From Streptomyces sp. NRRL S-455 (GTDB lineage Bacteria; Actinomycetota; Actinomycetes; Streptomycetales; Streptomycetaceae): a stretch of DNA of 64,000 bases. The stretch covers positions 62,001-126,000 of the forward strand of contig NZ_JOCT01000015.1 in the NCBI RefSeq assembly GCF_000717875.1, written 5' to 3'. The notes below the pieces were generated by a model. The model saw only the letters and a program-made list of their open reading frames with translations. It had not been told where the DNA came from and ran no database searches. Position numbers and translations under genes: made by a program. Positions 8,527 through 19,176 of this stretch are shown one piece after another. The stretch's first letter is position 1. Every line of letters begins with the position of its first letter.

Positions 8527-8576
8527 CGGCCTTCCTTGCCGAGTAGACTGCTGCAGTTGCTCGGCGAGGGAGGCCG
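8527..8576 (+). terminator. Rho-independent type hairpin between prs and rplY
   Basis: A 17-bp stem (8527-8543 with 8560-8576, two G-U wobbles) with a 16-nt loop, followed by a short T run. It lies 37 bp after the prs stop and about 100 bp before rplY, so rplY probably has its own promoter or is reached by read-through. Confidence 0.75.
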
Positions 8577-8678
8577 TTTCCCGTTGTGGGATGCGGTGGT
8601 CCGTTATCGACGCGCTCTTCGTAGCAGGCCGTTCGTGGCCGGGTGACCACGTCCGTTTTCTGACTTCGAGGAGTGATC

Positions 8679-9272
8679 ATGTCCGAGGTGAAGATCGCCG
8701 CCGAGACGCGCACCGAGTTCGGTAAGGGTGCCGCGCGCCGTATCCGTCGTGAGGACAAGGTTCCCGGCGTGCTGTACGGGCACGGTGAGCAGCCGGTGCA
8801 CGTGACCCTGCCGGGTCACGCGCTGCTGATGGCGCTGCGTACCCCGAACGTGCTGATCGCGTTGGACATCGACGGCAAGTCGAACGAGCTGGCGATTCCG
8901 AAGGCCGTGCAGCGTGACCCGCTGAAGGGCTTCCTGGAGCACGTGGACCTGCTGCTGGTGAAGCGCGGCGAGCAGGTCAACGTCGACATCTACGTGCAGA
9001 CCGAGGGTGAGCTGGCCCCGGGCGGCAACCTGCTGGAGCACGTGCTGAACGCGCTGCCGGTGCAGGCCGAGGCCACCCACATCCCCGAGTCGGTGACTGT
9101 CTCCGTCGAGGGTCTGTCGGCGGGTGACTCGATCCTCGCGAAGGACATCCCGCTGCCGAAGGGCACGACGCTGGCGGTCGAGGAGGACACGGTCGTTCTT
9201 CAGGTCCTGGCCGCGCAGGCCGAGGAGGCTGAGGGCGAGGAGGCCGCTGAGGAAGAGGCCGCCGAGGCCTGA
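8679..9272 (+). CDS. rplY: 50S ribosomal protein L25/general stress protein Ctc
   Basis: 197 residues. The N-terminal L25 domain binds 5S rRNA (TRTEFGKGAARRIRREDKVPGVLYGHG). It is followed by the longer Ctc-type beta-rich C-terminal domain (GGNLLEHVLNALPVQAEATHIPESVTVSVEGLSAGDSI). The last ~20 residues are an acidic Glu/Ala tail, usual in actinobacterial members. ATG 8679 follows GAGGAG (8668-8673) at 5 bp; an in-frame GTG two codons upstream would overlap the ribosome-binding site. pth follows, as in most bacteria. Confidence 0.95.
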   Translation: MSEVKIAAETRTEFGKGAARRIRREDKVPGVLYGHGEQPVHVTLPGHALLMALRTPNVLIALDIDGKSNELAIPKAVQRDPLKGFLEHVDLLLVKRGEQVNVDIYVQTEGELAPGGNLLEHVLNALPVQAEATHIPESVTVSVEGLSAGDSILAKDIPLPKGTTLAVEEDTVVLQVLAAQAEEAEGEEAAEEEAAEA

Positions 9273-9347
9273 TCCTCTGCGTCGTCGTTTCGTCGGCCGC
9301 TGTTCCCGTGCGGGGCAGCGGCCGACGCGTATGAAGGAGACATGGAC

Positions 9348-9944
9348 GTGACGACCGATGCCGCTGCTCCGTGGCTGATCGTGGGGCTGGGTAATCCGGG
9401 GGCGGAGTACGCGGGGAACCGGCACAACGTGGGTTTCATGGTGGCTGATCTGCTGGCGGGCCGGGTCGGGGGGAGGTTCAAGCGGGCCGGGCGGGCGCAG
9501 GCGCAGGTGGTCGAGGGGCGGATCGGGCCGCCGGGGCCGTTGAACCGGCGGGTGATCGTGGCGAAGCCGATGTCGTACATGAATCTGTCGGGTGGGCCGG
9601 TGAGCGCGTTGCGGGACTTCTACAAGGTGCCGGTGGCGCATGTGGTGGCGGTTCATGACGAGTTGGACATCGATTACGGGACGTTGCGACTGAAGCTGGG
9701 GGGCGGGGACAACGGGCACAACGGGTTGAAGTCGATGACGAAGGCGTTCGGGTCGGACTATCACCGGGTGCGGTTCGGGATCGGGCGTCCGCCGGGGCGG
9801 ATGCCGGTGGCGGACTTCGTGCTGAGGGATTTCTCGTCGGCGGAGCGCAAGGAGCTGGACTACTTCGTGGACCGGGCGGCTGATGCGGTGGAGTGTCTGG
9901 TGATCGAAGGGCTGGAGCGGGCGCAGGGTACGTATAACTCCTGA
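9348..9944 (+). CDS. pth: Peptidyl-tRNA hydrolase
   Basis: 198 residues; recycles peptidyl-tRNA released by stalled ribosomes. Family markers: [22 protein letters not shown], containing the catalytic His in [28 protein letters not shown] with the catalytic Asp, and [12 protein letters not shown]. Start choice: AAGGAGA at 9334-9340 sits 7 bp before GTG 9348 but only about 2 bp before ATG 9342, so the GTG two codons in is preferred. A long perfect hairpin follows about 30 bp after the stop. Confidence 0.95.
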   Translation: MTTDAAAPWLIVGLGNPGAEYAGNRHNVGFMVADLLAGRVGGRFKRAGRAQAQVVEGRIGPPGPLNRRVIVAKPMSYMNLSGGPVSALRDFYKVPVAHVVAVHDELDIDYGTLRLKLGGGDNGHNGLKSMTKAFGSDYHRVRFGIGRPPGRMPVADFVLRDFSSAERKELDYFVDRAADAVECLVIEGLERAQGTYNS

Positions 9945-9974
9945 TTTGTCACCCGTCGAGGTTGACGGGTGGTT

Positions 9975-10005
9975 CAGGCATGGCCAATGATCCCGGCCAT
10001 GCCTG
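9975..10005 (+). terminator. Perfect 11-bp hairpin after pth
   Basis: CAGGCATGGCC (9975-9985) pairs exactly with GGCCATGCCTG (9995-10005) across a 9-nt loop. There is no T run, as is common in Streptomyces. It probably ends the rplY-pth transcript. It also overlaps the possible early start codons (9987, 9999) of the next gene. Confidence 0.65.
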
Positions 10006-10013
10006 CCCTCGCC

Positions 10014-10490
10014 ATGTCCTCTCGTCAGGCCTCGTCCGTCGCGCTGCGGTTCGGGCGGTTCGTGGCGATGGGCACGGTCGCGGTGCTGATTCTGGTCGCG
10101 GGTGTGTGGGCGTCGTGGGGTACGGCGCAGCACGTGATGCTGACGAAGGGCCGGGAGCGGGGCGCGGTGGAGGTGGCGCGGTGTGGGGCGGAGACGTGCT
10201 GGGGCCGGTACGCGCCGTTGTCGGAGGGTTCGCAGCCGCGGGCGCGGGTGGTGCTGGAGAAGTCGGTCGCGGTGGAGCGGGGCCGGACCTACACGGTGGT
10301 GCTGAAGCCCGGGAGTGATGACGCGGTGCGTTCGGGGCCGGCGGGGGTCCTGTATTCGTGGATTCCGCTGGGTGGTGCGTTGTTGCTGGCGTCGGTCGTG
10401 GTGGCGGGTGGTTTGCTGCGGACGCGGGCGGCGTGGGTGATGGCGTTGTCGGGGGTGGCGTTGCTGACGGCCGCGTTCGTGACCGTCTGA
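10014..10490 (+). CDS. Small membrane protein of unknown function
   Basis: About 158 residues. It has one N-terminal membrane segment (VAMGTVAVLILVAGVWASW), then a ~75-residue extracytoplasmic part with a CGAETCWG pair of cysteines that could form a disulfide and the stretch SVAVERGRTYTVVLKPG, then two C-terminal hydrophobic segments (LGGALLLASVVVAGGLL and AWVMALSGVALLTAAFVTV). The start is uncertain: in-frame starts at 9969, 9987, 9999 and 10014 lack a Shine-Dalgarno site, and 10014 is chosen because it clears the hairpin. I do not recognise the family. Confidence 0.6.
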   Translation: MSSRQASSVALRFGRFVAMGTVAVLILVAGVWASWGTAQHVMLTKGRERGAVEVARCGAETCWGRYAPLSEGSQPRARVVLEKSVAVERGRTYTVVLKPGSDDAVRSGPAGVLYSWIPLGGALLLASVVVAGGLLRTRAAWVMALSGVALLTAAFVTV

Positions 10491-10627
10491 GGGGTTTCCG
10501 CGTTCTCTCCTTTTGTGGAGGGACGAGTGTTGTGCGTTCGTGATTGACGTGTCGGCGGACGAGGCTGGATGCTGAGCCGCCCCCTCCACATCTTCTCGCT
10601 CACTTCTCGAAGATGGACGTACCGCCC

Positions 10628-11329
10628 ATGCGCAACCTGTCCCGTTCCGGCGCTGTCTGCGCCGCCGCTTCCGCGGTTCTCCTGCTTGCTCCGGCCGCCC
10701 ATGCGGCCCCTCCCGGTGACAACGGCACGGTCAAGATCCATGACGCCTCGACGGGCGAGGAGCTGCGCCGCAATGAGCCGCATGTGTGCACCTTCTACCT
10801 GGACGCTTTCGGTTTCGACGGCGGTCAGCAGGTCGACTGGCGTATCGATGCCATCCCTCCGAGTGAGAACAAGGGGGAGACCGTGAAGACCGGCGCGCTG
10901 GCGCTGGACGACGAGGGTCACGGCCGCAGCGAGGACCTGTCGCTGCCCGACGGGCACTACAAGCTGTTCTGGAAGTTCGACGGTGAGAAGGGCGCCGCCA
11001 AGCACAAGGTGTTCTGGACGGACTGCGAGGACGAGGAGGAGCCCAGTGCGACGCCGTCCGGGTCGGCTTCCGCTTCCGTGTCGCCTTCGTCAGGGGCGTC
11101 CGGGACGCCGTCCGGTGAGCCGGGGGTGTCGGCGTCGGCGAGTTCGCCGGCCGGCGGGGGTGTGTCGGCGTCCTCGTCGCCGTCCTCGTCGCCGCGGGGT
11201 GGTGCCGAGGGTGATCTCGCGGAGACGGGTAGCGGGGCTCCGGTGGGTCTGCTGTCCGGTGTGGCGGCGGCGCTGGTCGCGTTCGGTGGGTTCCTGGCGT
11301 TCCGTCGCCGCAGGCCGGGCCGCGGCTGA
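10628..11329 (+). CDS. LAETG-anchored (sortase substrate) surface protein
   Basis: 233 residues. A signal peptide (RNLSRSGAVCAAASAVLLLAPAAHA, cleavage after AHA) leads into a ~120-residue folded domain with two cysteines (PHVCTFYLDAFGF and FWTDCEDEEEP), then a Ser/Pro/Gly-rich wall-spanning linker. The end is a cell-wall sorting signal: LAETG, a hydrophobic segment (LLSGVAAALVAFGGFLAF) and RRRR. LAxTG is the class E sortase motif used by Streptomyces, so the mature protein is probably linked to peptidoglycan. ATG 10628 is chosen as the start of the signal peptide; an ATG at 10613 is possible. Function of the folded domain is unknown. Confidence 0.85.
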   Translation: MRNLSRSGAVCAAASAVLLLAPAAHAAPPGDNGTVKIHDASTGEELRRNEPHVCTFYLDAFGFDGGQQVDWRIDAIPPSENKGETVKTGALALDDEGHGRSEDLSLPDGHYKLFWKFDGEKGAAKHKVFWTDCEDEEEPSATPSGSASASVSPSSGASGTPSGEPGVSASASSPAGGGVSASSSPSSSPRGGAEGDLAETGSGAPVGLLSGVAAALVAFGGFLAFRRRRPGRG

Positions 11330-11342
11330 CCCTGCATAACGG

Positions 11343-11378
11343 CCGTGCCCCCGAACCTGTACGGGTTCGGGGGCACGG
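11343..11378. terminator. Bidirectional terminator between LAETG gene and ppc
   Basis: A perfect 15-bp stem, CCGTGCCCCCGAACC (11343-11357) with its complement at 11364-11378, and a 6-nt loop. It sits between convergent stops at 11329 and 11397. Confidence 0.88.
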
Positions 11379-11396
11379 TCGTGTCCGGGGAAGGGT

Positions 11397-14129
<2,733 letters not shown>

Positions 14130-14334
14130 AGGTGCGGCTCCTTGCAGTGTTGAAGCTCGTCTGGGAGGGGAACCCGGACGGCGTCTCGCGCGGCGGGTGC
14201 CGCATGCGGGCCGGACATCCGGGAAGAAATCAGAGCGGACCGCGCTGTCCGACCGACTACAGGATAGGTGTCGACCCGGACGCGCAGGCTCGTGGGCTCT
14301 TGTCGCCGGGCGACGCGCTGACATACTTACGATG

Positions 14335-14356
14335 CCGTAGGTTACGGAACCGTAGG
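14335..14356. promoter_or_regulatory. Overlapping palindromes, candidate TetR operator
   Basis: CCGTAGGTTACGG (14335-14347) and TACGGAACCGTA (14343-14354) are overlapping inverted repeats in the 294-bp gap between divergent ppc and the desaturase gene, 68-89 bp upstream of the desaturase start. The TetR gene directly after the desaturase is the obvious candidate to bind here. That link is inference. Confidence 0.5.
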
Positions 14357-14423
14357 AACGTCCGATCGGTTCCTCGTGACCCGGCTACCCCTTCTCCATC
14401 CACATACCCCCCAGGGGACGCGT

Positions 14424-15443
14424 ATGACCAGTAGTTCCGACGTGATCCAGGACGCCCCGAAGGCGCCCGATCAGGCCACCGACGCCGCAGCGGCACCCGC
14501 CACGCTGGGCGGCGAGCAGAAGCGGTCCATCGAACAGATCGCCCTCCTCCTCTTCATCACCGTCCCGTTCCTAGCGCTGCTGGCTGCCGTGCCGCTGGCG
14601 TGGGGCTGGGGCGTGAGCTGGCTGGACCTCGGTCTGCTGGTCTTCTTCTACTTCCTCGGGTGCCACGGCATCACGATCGGTTTCCACCGTCACTTCACGC
14701 ACGGTTCCTTCAAGGCCAAGCGGCCTCTGAAGATCGCGCTGGCGATCGCGGGGTCGATGGCGGTCGAGGGTCCGCTGGTGCGCTGGGTGGCCGATCACCG
14801 CAAGCATCACAAGTTCTCCGACGCGGAGGGCGACCCGCACTCGCCGTGGCGGTTCGGCGAGACGCTCCCGGCCCTGATGAAGGGCCTGTGGTGGGCCCAC
14901 ATCGGATGGATGTTCGACGAGGAGCAGACGCCGCAGGACAAGTACGCCCCGGACCTGATCAAGGACAGGACGCTCCGCGCCATCTCCCGCCAGTTCGTCC
15001 TGTGGACGGTGGTGTCCCTCCTCCTCCCGGCGCTGATCGGCGGTCTGGTCACGATGTCCTGGTGGGGCGCGTTCACGGCGTTCTTCTGGGGTTCGCTCGT
15101 CCGGGTGGCTCTGCTGCACCACGTGACGTGGTCGATCAACTCGATCTGCCACGCGGTCGGCAAGCGCCCCTTCAAGTCGCGGGACCGTTCGGGCAACGTG
15201 TGGTGGCTGGCGGTCCTGTCCTGCGGCGAGTCCTGGCACAACCTGCACCACGCCGACCCGACGTCCGCGCGGCACGGCGTGATGCACGGCCAGCTCGATT
15301 CGAGCGCCCGCCTGATCCGCTGGTTCGAGATGCTGGGCTGGGCCTACGACGTGCGCTGGCCGTCACGCTCGCGTATCGATTCGCGCCGTAACACCGGGGA
15401 AGACGGCTCCCGGCACGGGAAGGAACCCGTCAAGGCGGCATGA
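14424..15443 (+). CDS. Acyl-CoA (delta-9 type) fatty acid desaturase
   Basis: 339 residues. A membrane di-iron desaturase with the three histidine boxes: HRHFTH (from H88), HRKHH (from H125) and HNLHH (from H272). Four hydrophobic segments flank them (residues ~35-80 and ~190-245). It would introduce a double bond into saturated acyl chains at the membrane and needs an electron donor not encoded nearby. ATG 14424 follows AGGGGA. Its TGA overlaps the ATG of the TetR gene, so the regulator is translated with it, as in DesT-type autoregulated systems. Confidence 0.93.
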   Translation: MTSSSDVIQDAPKAPDQATDAAAAPATLGGEQKRSIEQIALLLFITVPFLALLAAVPLAWGWGVSWLDLGLLVFFYFLGCHGITIGFHRHFTHGSFKAKRPLKIALAIAGSMAVEGPLVRWVADHRKHHKFSDAEGDPHSPWRFGETLPALMKGLWWAHIGWMFDEEQTPQDKYAPDLIKDRTLRAISRQFVLWTVVSLLLPALIGGLVTMSWWGAFTAFFWGSLVRVALLHHVTWSINSICHAVGKRPFKSRDRSGNVWWLAVLSCGESWHNLHHADPTSARHGVMHGQLDSSARLIRWFEMLGWAYDVRWPSRSRIDSRRNTGEDGSRHGKEPVKAA

Positions 15444-16117
15444 TGGTCGCTGTGGCGACCGACTCGAGCAGCACCCCCAGCAATGACAAGCCGCGGCGAG
15501 TGCGCCGCACCCGGATGACCGGTGCCGAGCGCCGCCAGCAGCTGCTGGAGATCGGTCGCACGCTCTTCGCGGCGAAGGGTTTCGAGGCCACGTCGGTGGA
15601 GGAGATCGCGGCGAAGGCCGGGGTCTCCAAACCGGTGGTCTACGAGCACTTCGGCGGCAAGGAGGGCCTGTACGCGGTGGTCGTGGACCGCGAGATGCGC
15701 CGCCTGCTGGACATGGTCACCAGCTCGCTCACCGCCGGTCACCCCCGCGAACTGTGCGAACAGGCCGCCTTCGCCCTGCTGGACTACATCGAGGAGTACA
15801 CGGACGGTTTCCGCATCCTGGTCCGCGACTCCCCCATCCCCCAGTCGACCGGCTCCTTCGCCTCGTTGATCTCGGACATCGCCACCCAGGTGGAGGACAT
15901 CCTGGGACGCGAGTTCAAGAGCCGCGGCTTCGACCCCAAGCTGGCCCCGCTGTACGCCCAGGCCCTGGTCGGCATGGTCGCGCTGACCGGCCAGTGGTGG
16001 CTGGACGTCCGCAAGCCGAAGAAGGCCGAGGTGGCCGCTCACCTGGTGAACCTGGCGTGGCACGGGCTGGACGGGCTGGAGGCGAAGCCGCATCTGATAG
16101 GGCGCCGCAAGAGCTGA
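15440..16117 (+). CDS. TetR-family regulator coupled to desaturase
   Basis: 225 residues. The N-terminal HTH is typical TetR (RRQQLLEIGRTLFAAKGFEATSVEEIAAKAGVSKPVVYEHFGGKEGLY). The C-terminal ligand-binding domain is all-helical and unassigned. The start ATG overlaps the desaturase stop by 4 bp (ATGA), which argues that it regulates membrane-lipid desaturation; a second ATG is the next codon. The overlapping palindromes at 14335-14356 are a candidate operator. Confidence 0.92.
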   Translation: MMVAVATDSSSTPSNDKPRRVRRTRMTGAERRQQLLEIGRTLFAAKGFEATSVEEIAAKAGVSKPVVYEHFGGKEGLYAVVVDREMRRLLDMVTSSLTAGHPRELCEQAAFALLDYIEEYTDGFRILVRDSPIPQSTGSFASLISDIATQVEDILGREFKSRGFDPKLAPLYAQALVGMVALTGQWWLDVRKPKKAEVAAHLVNLAWHGLDGLEAKPHLIGRRKS

Positions 16118-16131
16118 AGCCAGTTGAAGCG

Positions 16132-16175
16132 TAAAGCTTTAAGTCACGAGATTAACCTTGTGGCATCATGCGCGC
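16132..16175 (+). promoter_or_regulatory. AT-rich leader with palindrome, candidate toxin-antitoxin operator
   Basis: TAAAGCTTTA (16132-16141) is a perfect palindrome, followed by a further TTAA...TTAA arrangement in a markedly AT-rich patch directly upstream of the antitoxin ATG at 16176. Type II antitoxins usually bind such sites to repress their own operon. No -10/-35 pair is convincing. Confidence 0.45.
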
Positions 16176-16427
16176 ATGACTGAGATTCCGATCAGCTCCG
16201 CCCGTTCCCAGCTCGGCGACCTGGTCCGGCGCGCGGCCCACAGCCGCGAGACCATCGCCATCACCGACCACGGTCACGTGGCCGCGCTGCTCGTGTCTCC
16301 GCAGGTGATAGAGGATCTCGAAGACGCCCTGGCCATCGCGGACTATCAGCGGCGCAAGGCGGAGGGCACGCTCGGAGAGGGCATTCCGCACGAAGAGGTC
16401 GGACGCATGCTGGGGCTGCGTCCGTGA
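16176..16427 (+). CDS. Type II antitoxin, Phd/YefM family
   Basis: 83 residues. The N-terminal DNA-binding part is Phd/YefM-like (MTEIPISSARSQLGDLVRRAAHSRETIAITDHGHVAALLVSP), and the C-terminal helix (EDLEDALAIADYQRRK) is the usual toxin-binding tail. It overlaps the downstream toxin gene by 4 bp (GTGA), the standard antitoxin-first layout. It is expected to bind and inhibit the RelE/ParE-like toxin and to repress the operon through the AT-rich leader. Confidence 0.9.
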   Translation: MTEIPISSARSQLGDLVRRAAHSRETIAITDHGHVAALLVSPQVIEDLEDALAIADYQRRKAEGTLGEGIPHEEVGRMLGLRP

Positions 16428-16672
16428 CCTACCGCATCATCTGGGAGCCGAACGCCACGAACGCGGCGGTGCGCTTCCTCAAGGACGACCCGACCGGCCT
16501 CGCCGCCGTATACGAGGCCGTCGACGCACTCGCCGAAACTCCGCGTCCCGCCGCCTCCACCCCTTACGGCTGGGACTTCCGCCGACTCCGCGTCGGCGAC
16601 TACCGCGTCCTCTACGCCATCGACGACGACGTGATCCACATCCTCGTCACCCACCTGGGCCGCACCACCTGA
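16424..16672 (+). CDS. Type II toxin, RelE/ParE family
   Basis: 82 residues with the small RelE/ParE fold: YRIIWEPNATNAAVRFLKDDP helix pair, then the beta strands FRRLRVGDYRVLYAIDDDVIHILVTHLGRTT. The RLRVGDYRVLYxI signature with two arginines is the mRNA-interferase core of RelE relatives. It starts with GTG inside the antitoxin stop. Whether it cleaves mRNA at the ribosome (RelE) or acts on gyrase (ParE) cannot be decided. It ends 7 bp from the convergent methyltransferase gene. Confidence 0.88.
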   Translation: MTYRIIWEPNATNAAVRFLKDDPTGLAAVYEAVDALAETPRPAASTPYGWDFRRLRVGDYRVLYAIDDDVIHILVTHLGRTT

Positions 16673-16679
16673 CCACCGG

Positions 16680-17510
16680 TCACCCCCGTTTCGTCGCCAC
16701 CGCGAACACCCGGCGGAACGGAAACGGGGTGCCGTGCGCCCCCGCCGGATAGGCCTCGCGCAGGGCGGTCCGGTACTCGGCGACAAAGCCGTCCCGCGCC
16801 TCGGGATCGTCGGCGAGGGCGTTCAGCACAGGCCGCAGCCCGGTCCCCTTCACCCAGTCGAGCACGGGGTCCTCGCCCTGGAGCAGATGGATGTACGTCG
16901 TCTCCCACACGTCGGCCGCGCAGCCGAGGGCCGTCAGCCGCTCGTGGTAGGCCTCGGGCGCGAGGACGGCGTCGGCATGGCGCAGGGTGCCGGCGAGCCG
17001 GTCGCGCCAGCGGGGCGACTCGGCGAGCTCGCGCATCAGCCGGTGGCTGGGGGCGTCGAAGTTCCCGGGCACCTGGAAGGCGAGGGCGCCGCCGGGTTTC
17101 AGCCCGGCCATCCAGTCGGCGAACCGCTCGGCGTGCCCCGGCACCCACTGGAGCGTGGCGTTGCTGACGATCAGGTCGAACGGCTCCTCGGGGGCCCACG
17201 TCCGCACGTCGGCGTGGGCGAAGTCGAGGCGCCCGCCACCGGCCGTCGGCCCCTCGTGATCCACATGGGCCTTGTCGAGCATCTCGGCCGAGTTGTCGTA
17301 GCCGGTGATGCGGGCGGTGGGCCACCGATCAGCGAGCAGCGTGGTGACGTTGCCGGGGCCGCACCCGAGGTCGGCGATGCGGGGATGGCCTGCGGGCGGC
17401 CGTGCGGGCAGGTCGGGGACGCGGGCGAGGAGGTCGGCGAAGGGGCGGGCGCGGTGGCCCGCGTGGCGCAGGTACTGGGCGGGGTCCCAGGTGGGGGCGG
17501 CTGCGGGCAT
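16680..17510 (-). CDS. tam: Trans-aconitate 2-methyltransferase (Tam-like)
   Basis: 276 residues, class I SAM-dependent methyltransferase. The SAM-binding motif I is IADLGCGPGNVT, followed by an acidic motif (ITGYDNSAEML) and NATLQWV; the N-terminal WDPAQYLRHAGHRARPFADLL and the C-terminal FPFRRVFAVATKR match Tam proteins. It methylates trans-aconitate, a TCA-cycle side product, in the cytosol. ATG 17510 has AGGAGG four bases upstream. It is divergent from a MarR gene across a short regulatory gap. Confidence 0.85.
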   Translation of the reverse strand: MPAAAPTWDPAQYLRHAGHRARPFADLLARVPDLPARPPAGHPRIADLGCGPGNVTTLLADRWPTARITGYDNSAEMLDKAHVDHEGPTAGGGRLDFAHADVRTWAPEEPFDLIVSNATLQWVPGHAERFADWMAGLKPGGALAFQVPGNFDAPSHRLMRELAESPRWRDRLAGTLRHADAVLAPEAYHERLTALGCAADVWETTYIHLLQGEDPVLDWVKGTGLRPVLNALADDPEARDGFVAEYRTALREAYPAGAHGTPFPFRRVFAVATKRG

Positions 17511-17573
17511 GGGTCCTCCTGGTGTCCTGATGATGACCGTACGGGACGCGCACTCAGCGTGATCCGGCAAGTA

Positions 17574-17637
17574 TCTCGATGTCAAGAATATGGACGTCAA
17601 GAGACTCTACGTCGACACAACCCTTACACTGATCGCC
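17574..17637. promoter_or_regulatory. MarR operator candidate and leaderless -10
   Basis: TCTCGATGTCAAGA (17574-17587) is an imperfect palindrome of the TCTTGA/TCAAGA kind often bound by Streptomyces MarR proteins, and a second GTCAAGAG copy follows at 17596. TACACT (17625-17630) lies 7 bp before the MarR ATG, the right place for the -10 of a leaderless transcript. Confidence 0.45.
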
Positions 17638-18135
17638 ATGGAGGACGAGGTCGACCGGCTGGTCGCAGCATGGCGCCGGGAGCGCCCGGACCTCGACGTG
17701 GAACCGCTCGAGGTGCTCAGCCGAGTGAGCAGGCTGGCCCGGCATCTCGACCGGGCACGCCGGCTGGCCTTCTCGGAGCACGGCCTGGAGCCGTGGGAGT
17801 TCGACGTCCTGACCGCGCTGCGCCGCGCGGGCACGCCGTACCAGCTCTCGCCGGGACAGCTCCTCACCCAGACCCTGGTCACGTCGGGCACGATGACGAA
17901 CCGCATCGACCGTCTGGCGAAGAAGGGCCTGGTGGAGCGCCTCCCCGACCCCAGCGACCGCAGGGGCGTCCTGGTCCGTCTGACGGACGAGGGCAGGGAC
18001 CGCGCGGACCAGGCCCTGGCGGGTCTGCTGGACCAGGAGCGCGCGATCCTCGCGGAACTCTCCCGCGCCCAGCGGGGCGAACTGGCGGGGCTGCTACGCC
18101 AGCTGACCGCCCCGTTCGACAACATCCCCGGCTAG
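17638..18135 (+). CDS. MarR-family regulator
   Basis: 165 residues with a winged helix: LEPWEFDVLTALRRAG, then LSPGQLLTQTLVTSGTMTNRIDRLAKKGLVERLPDPSDRRGVLVRLTDEG (recognition helix and wing). No ligand-binding residue is evident. The ATG at 17638 lacks a ribosome-binding site and is probably translated from a leaderless mRNA. It is divergent from the Tam-like gene. Its last 42 bp overlap the 3' end of the convergent LuxR gene. Confidence 0.9.
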   Translation: MEDEVDRLVAAWRRERPDLDVEPLEVLSRVSRLARHLDRARRLAFSEHGLEPWEFDVLTALRRAGTPYQLSPGQLLTQTLVTSGTMTNRIDRLAKKGLVERLPDPSDRRGVLVRLTDEGRDRADQALAGLLDQERAILAELSRAQRGELAGLLRQLTAPFDNIPG

Positions 18136-18861
18136 GTCGACGGGCCCGACCCCGGCCCGCCGGGCGAGGGCGACGGCGGCGAGGGTCGAGTGCACGCCGA
18201 GCTTGCCGAGAACGTTCTGCATGTGCGTCCGCACGGTGTGCGGCGACAGATACAGCCGCTCGGCGACGGCCTTCCTCCCCAGCCCCGCCACCATGCACCG
18301 CAGCACTTCCCGCTCCCGCGGCGTCAGCGACTCCACGAGCCGCTCGCTCTCGGTACGGTGCTTGCGCGCGGCGGTCAGCTCCCGCAGCACTCCGGTCAGC
18401 AGGGCGGGCGGCAGATGGGTCTCGTCCCGCAGCACCCCGCGGATCACGGTGAGCAGCCGGGACAGGGAACAGTCCTTGGCGACCCACCCGGAGGCCCCGG
18501 CCTGCAGGGCCAGCGCCGCCCGCCGGGGATCGTCCTTCTCCGCGAGCACGACGACCCGTACGTTCGGCTGTGCGGACCGCACCCCCGTGACGAGGGATAT
18601 CCCGTCGACGAGCCCGTCCTCGTTGCCCTCTCGCACGGGTACGGCCGGCCGGGCGCCCGGCACCTTGCCGCCCAGGTCGGCGTCGACGAGCAGCACGTCG
18701 TACCGTCGCCCCTCGGCGACCGCACGCTCCAGGCTGCGCAGCGCGGCGGGGCCGCTGCCGGCCGCGGAGACGTCGACGTCGGGCTCGGCGGCCAGGGCTG
18801 CCGCGAGTGACTCGGCGAAGATGCGATGGTCGTCGACGACCAGGACTCGGATGCGAACCAC
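18094..18861 (-). CDS. LuxR/NarL-family response regulator
   Basis: 255 residues. The receiver domain opens with VLVVDDHRIFAESLAAAL; the likely phosphoacceptor is the first Asp of LLVDADLGG, and GWVAKD supplies the conserved Lys. An insertion of about 20 residues (KVPGARPAVPVREGNEDGLVD) follows the phosphorylation site and is unusual. The output domain is LTPREREVLRCMVAGLGRKA...LSPHTVRTHMQNVLGKLGV. GTG 18861 has AAGGGGG upstream. No kinase is next to it. The 3' end overlaps the MarR gene by 42 bp tail to tail. Confidence 0.88.
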   Translation of the reverse strand: MVRIRVLVVDDHRIFAESLAAALAAEPDVDVSAAGSGPAALRSLERAVAEGRRYDVLLVDADLGGKVPGARPAVPVREGNEDGLVDGISLVTGVRSAQPNVRVVVLAEKDDPRRAALALQAGASGWVAKDCSLSRLLTVIRGVLRDETHLPPALLTGVLRELTAARKHRTESERLVESLTPREREVLRCMVAGLGRKAVAERLYLSPHTVRTHMQNVLGKLGVHSTLAAVALARRAGVGPVDLAGDVVERGGQLA

Positions 18862-19176
18862 GAAACCCCCTTCCCCGTGCTCACGTAGAGCAGGGGATAC
18901 CCCATCGTCGGAAGTCGACACCGCGGGCACGACGCCGGAGTGCCCAGACCCGCGGCGTCTGTCCGTCCGTCCTCGCCGCAGCCTGACCGGGTCGCCGCAG
19001 CCGCACGGCCGCCGCCGCGCAGAAACCGCTACCCCCACCCCGGGCGTCGTACCCGGCTGTCTCGCCCCCTGATCGGCACCGGCCCCCACCGGTGCTGTTC
19101 ATCAGAGTACGGCCGGGGGCCGGGAGCGGAAGGTTATTTGCAGAACTGACCGTCCTGCCCGTTTATGGTGTGCCGC
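18862..19176. other. 315-bp divergent intergenic region
   Basis: Lies between the LuxR regulator (minus) and the GNAT gene (plus). I see no gene in it; the many short frames are GC-driven. It should hold both promoters, but no convincing -10/-35 pair was found. Confidence 0.5.

Noticed and set aside
19138..19169. TTGCAG...TATGGT as a promoter for the GNAT gene
   Set aside because: The spacer is about 20 bp and the -10 match is poor.
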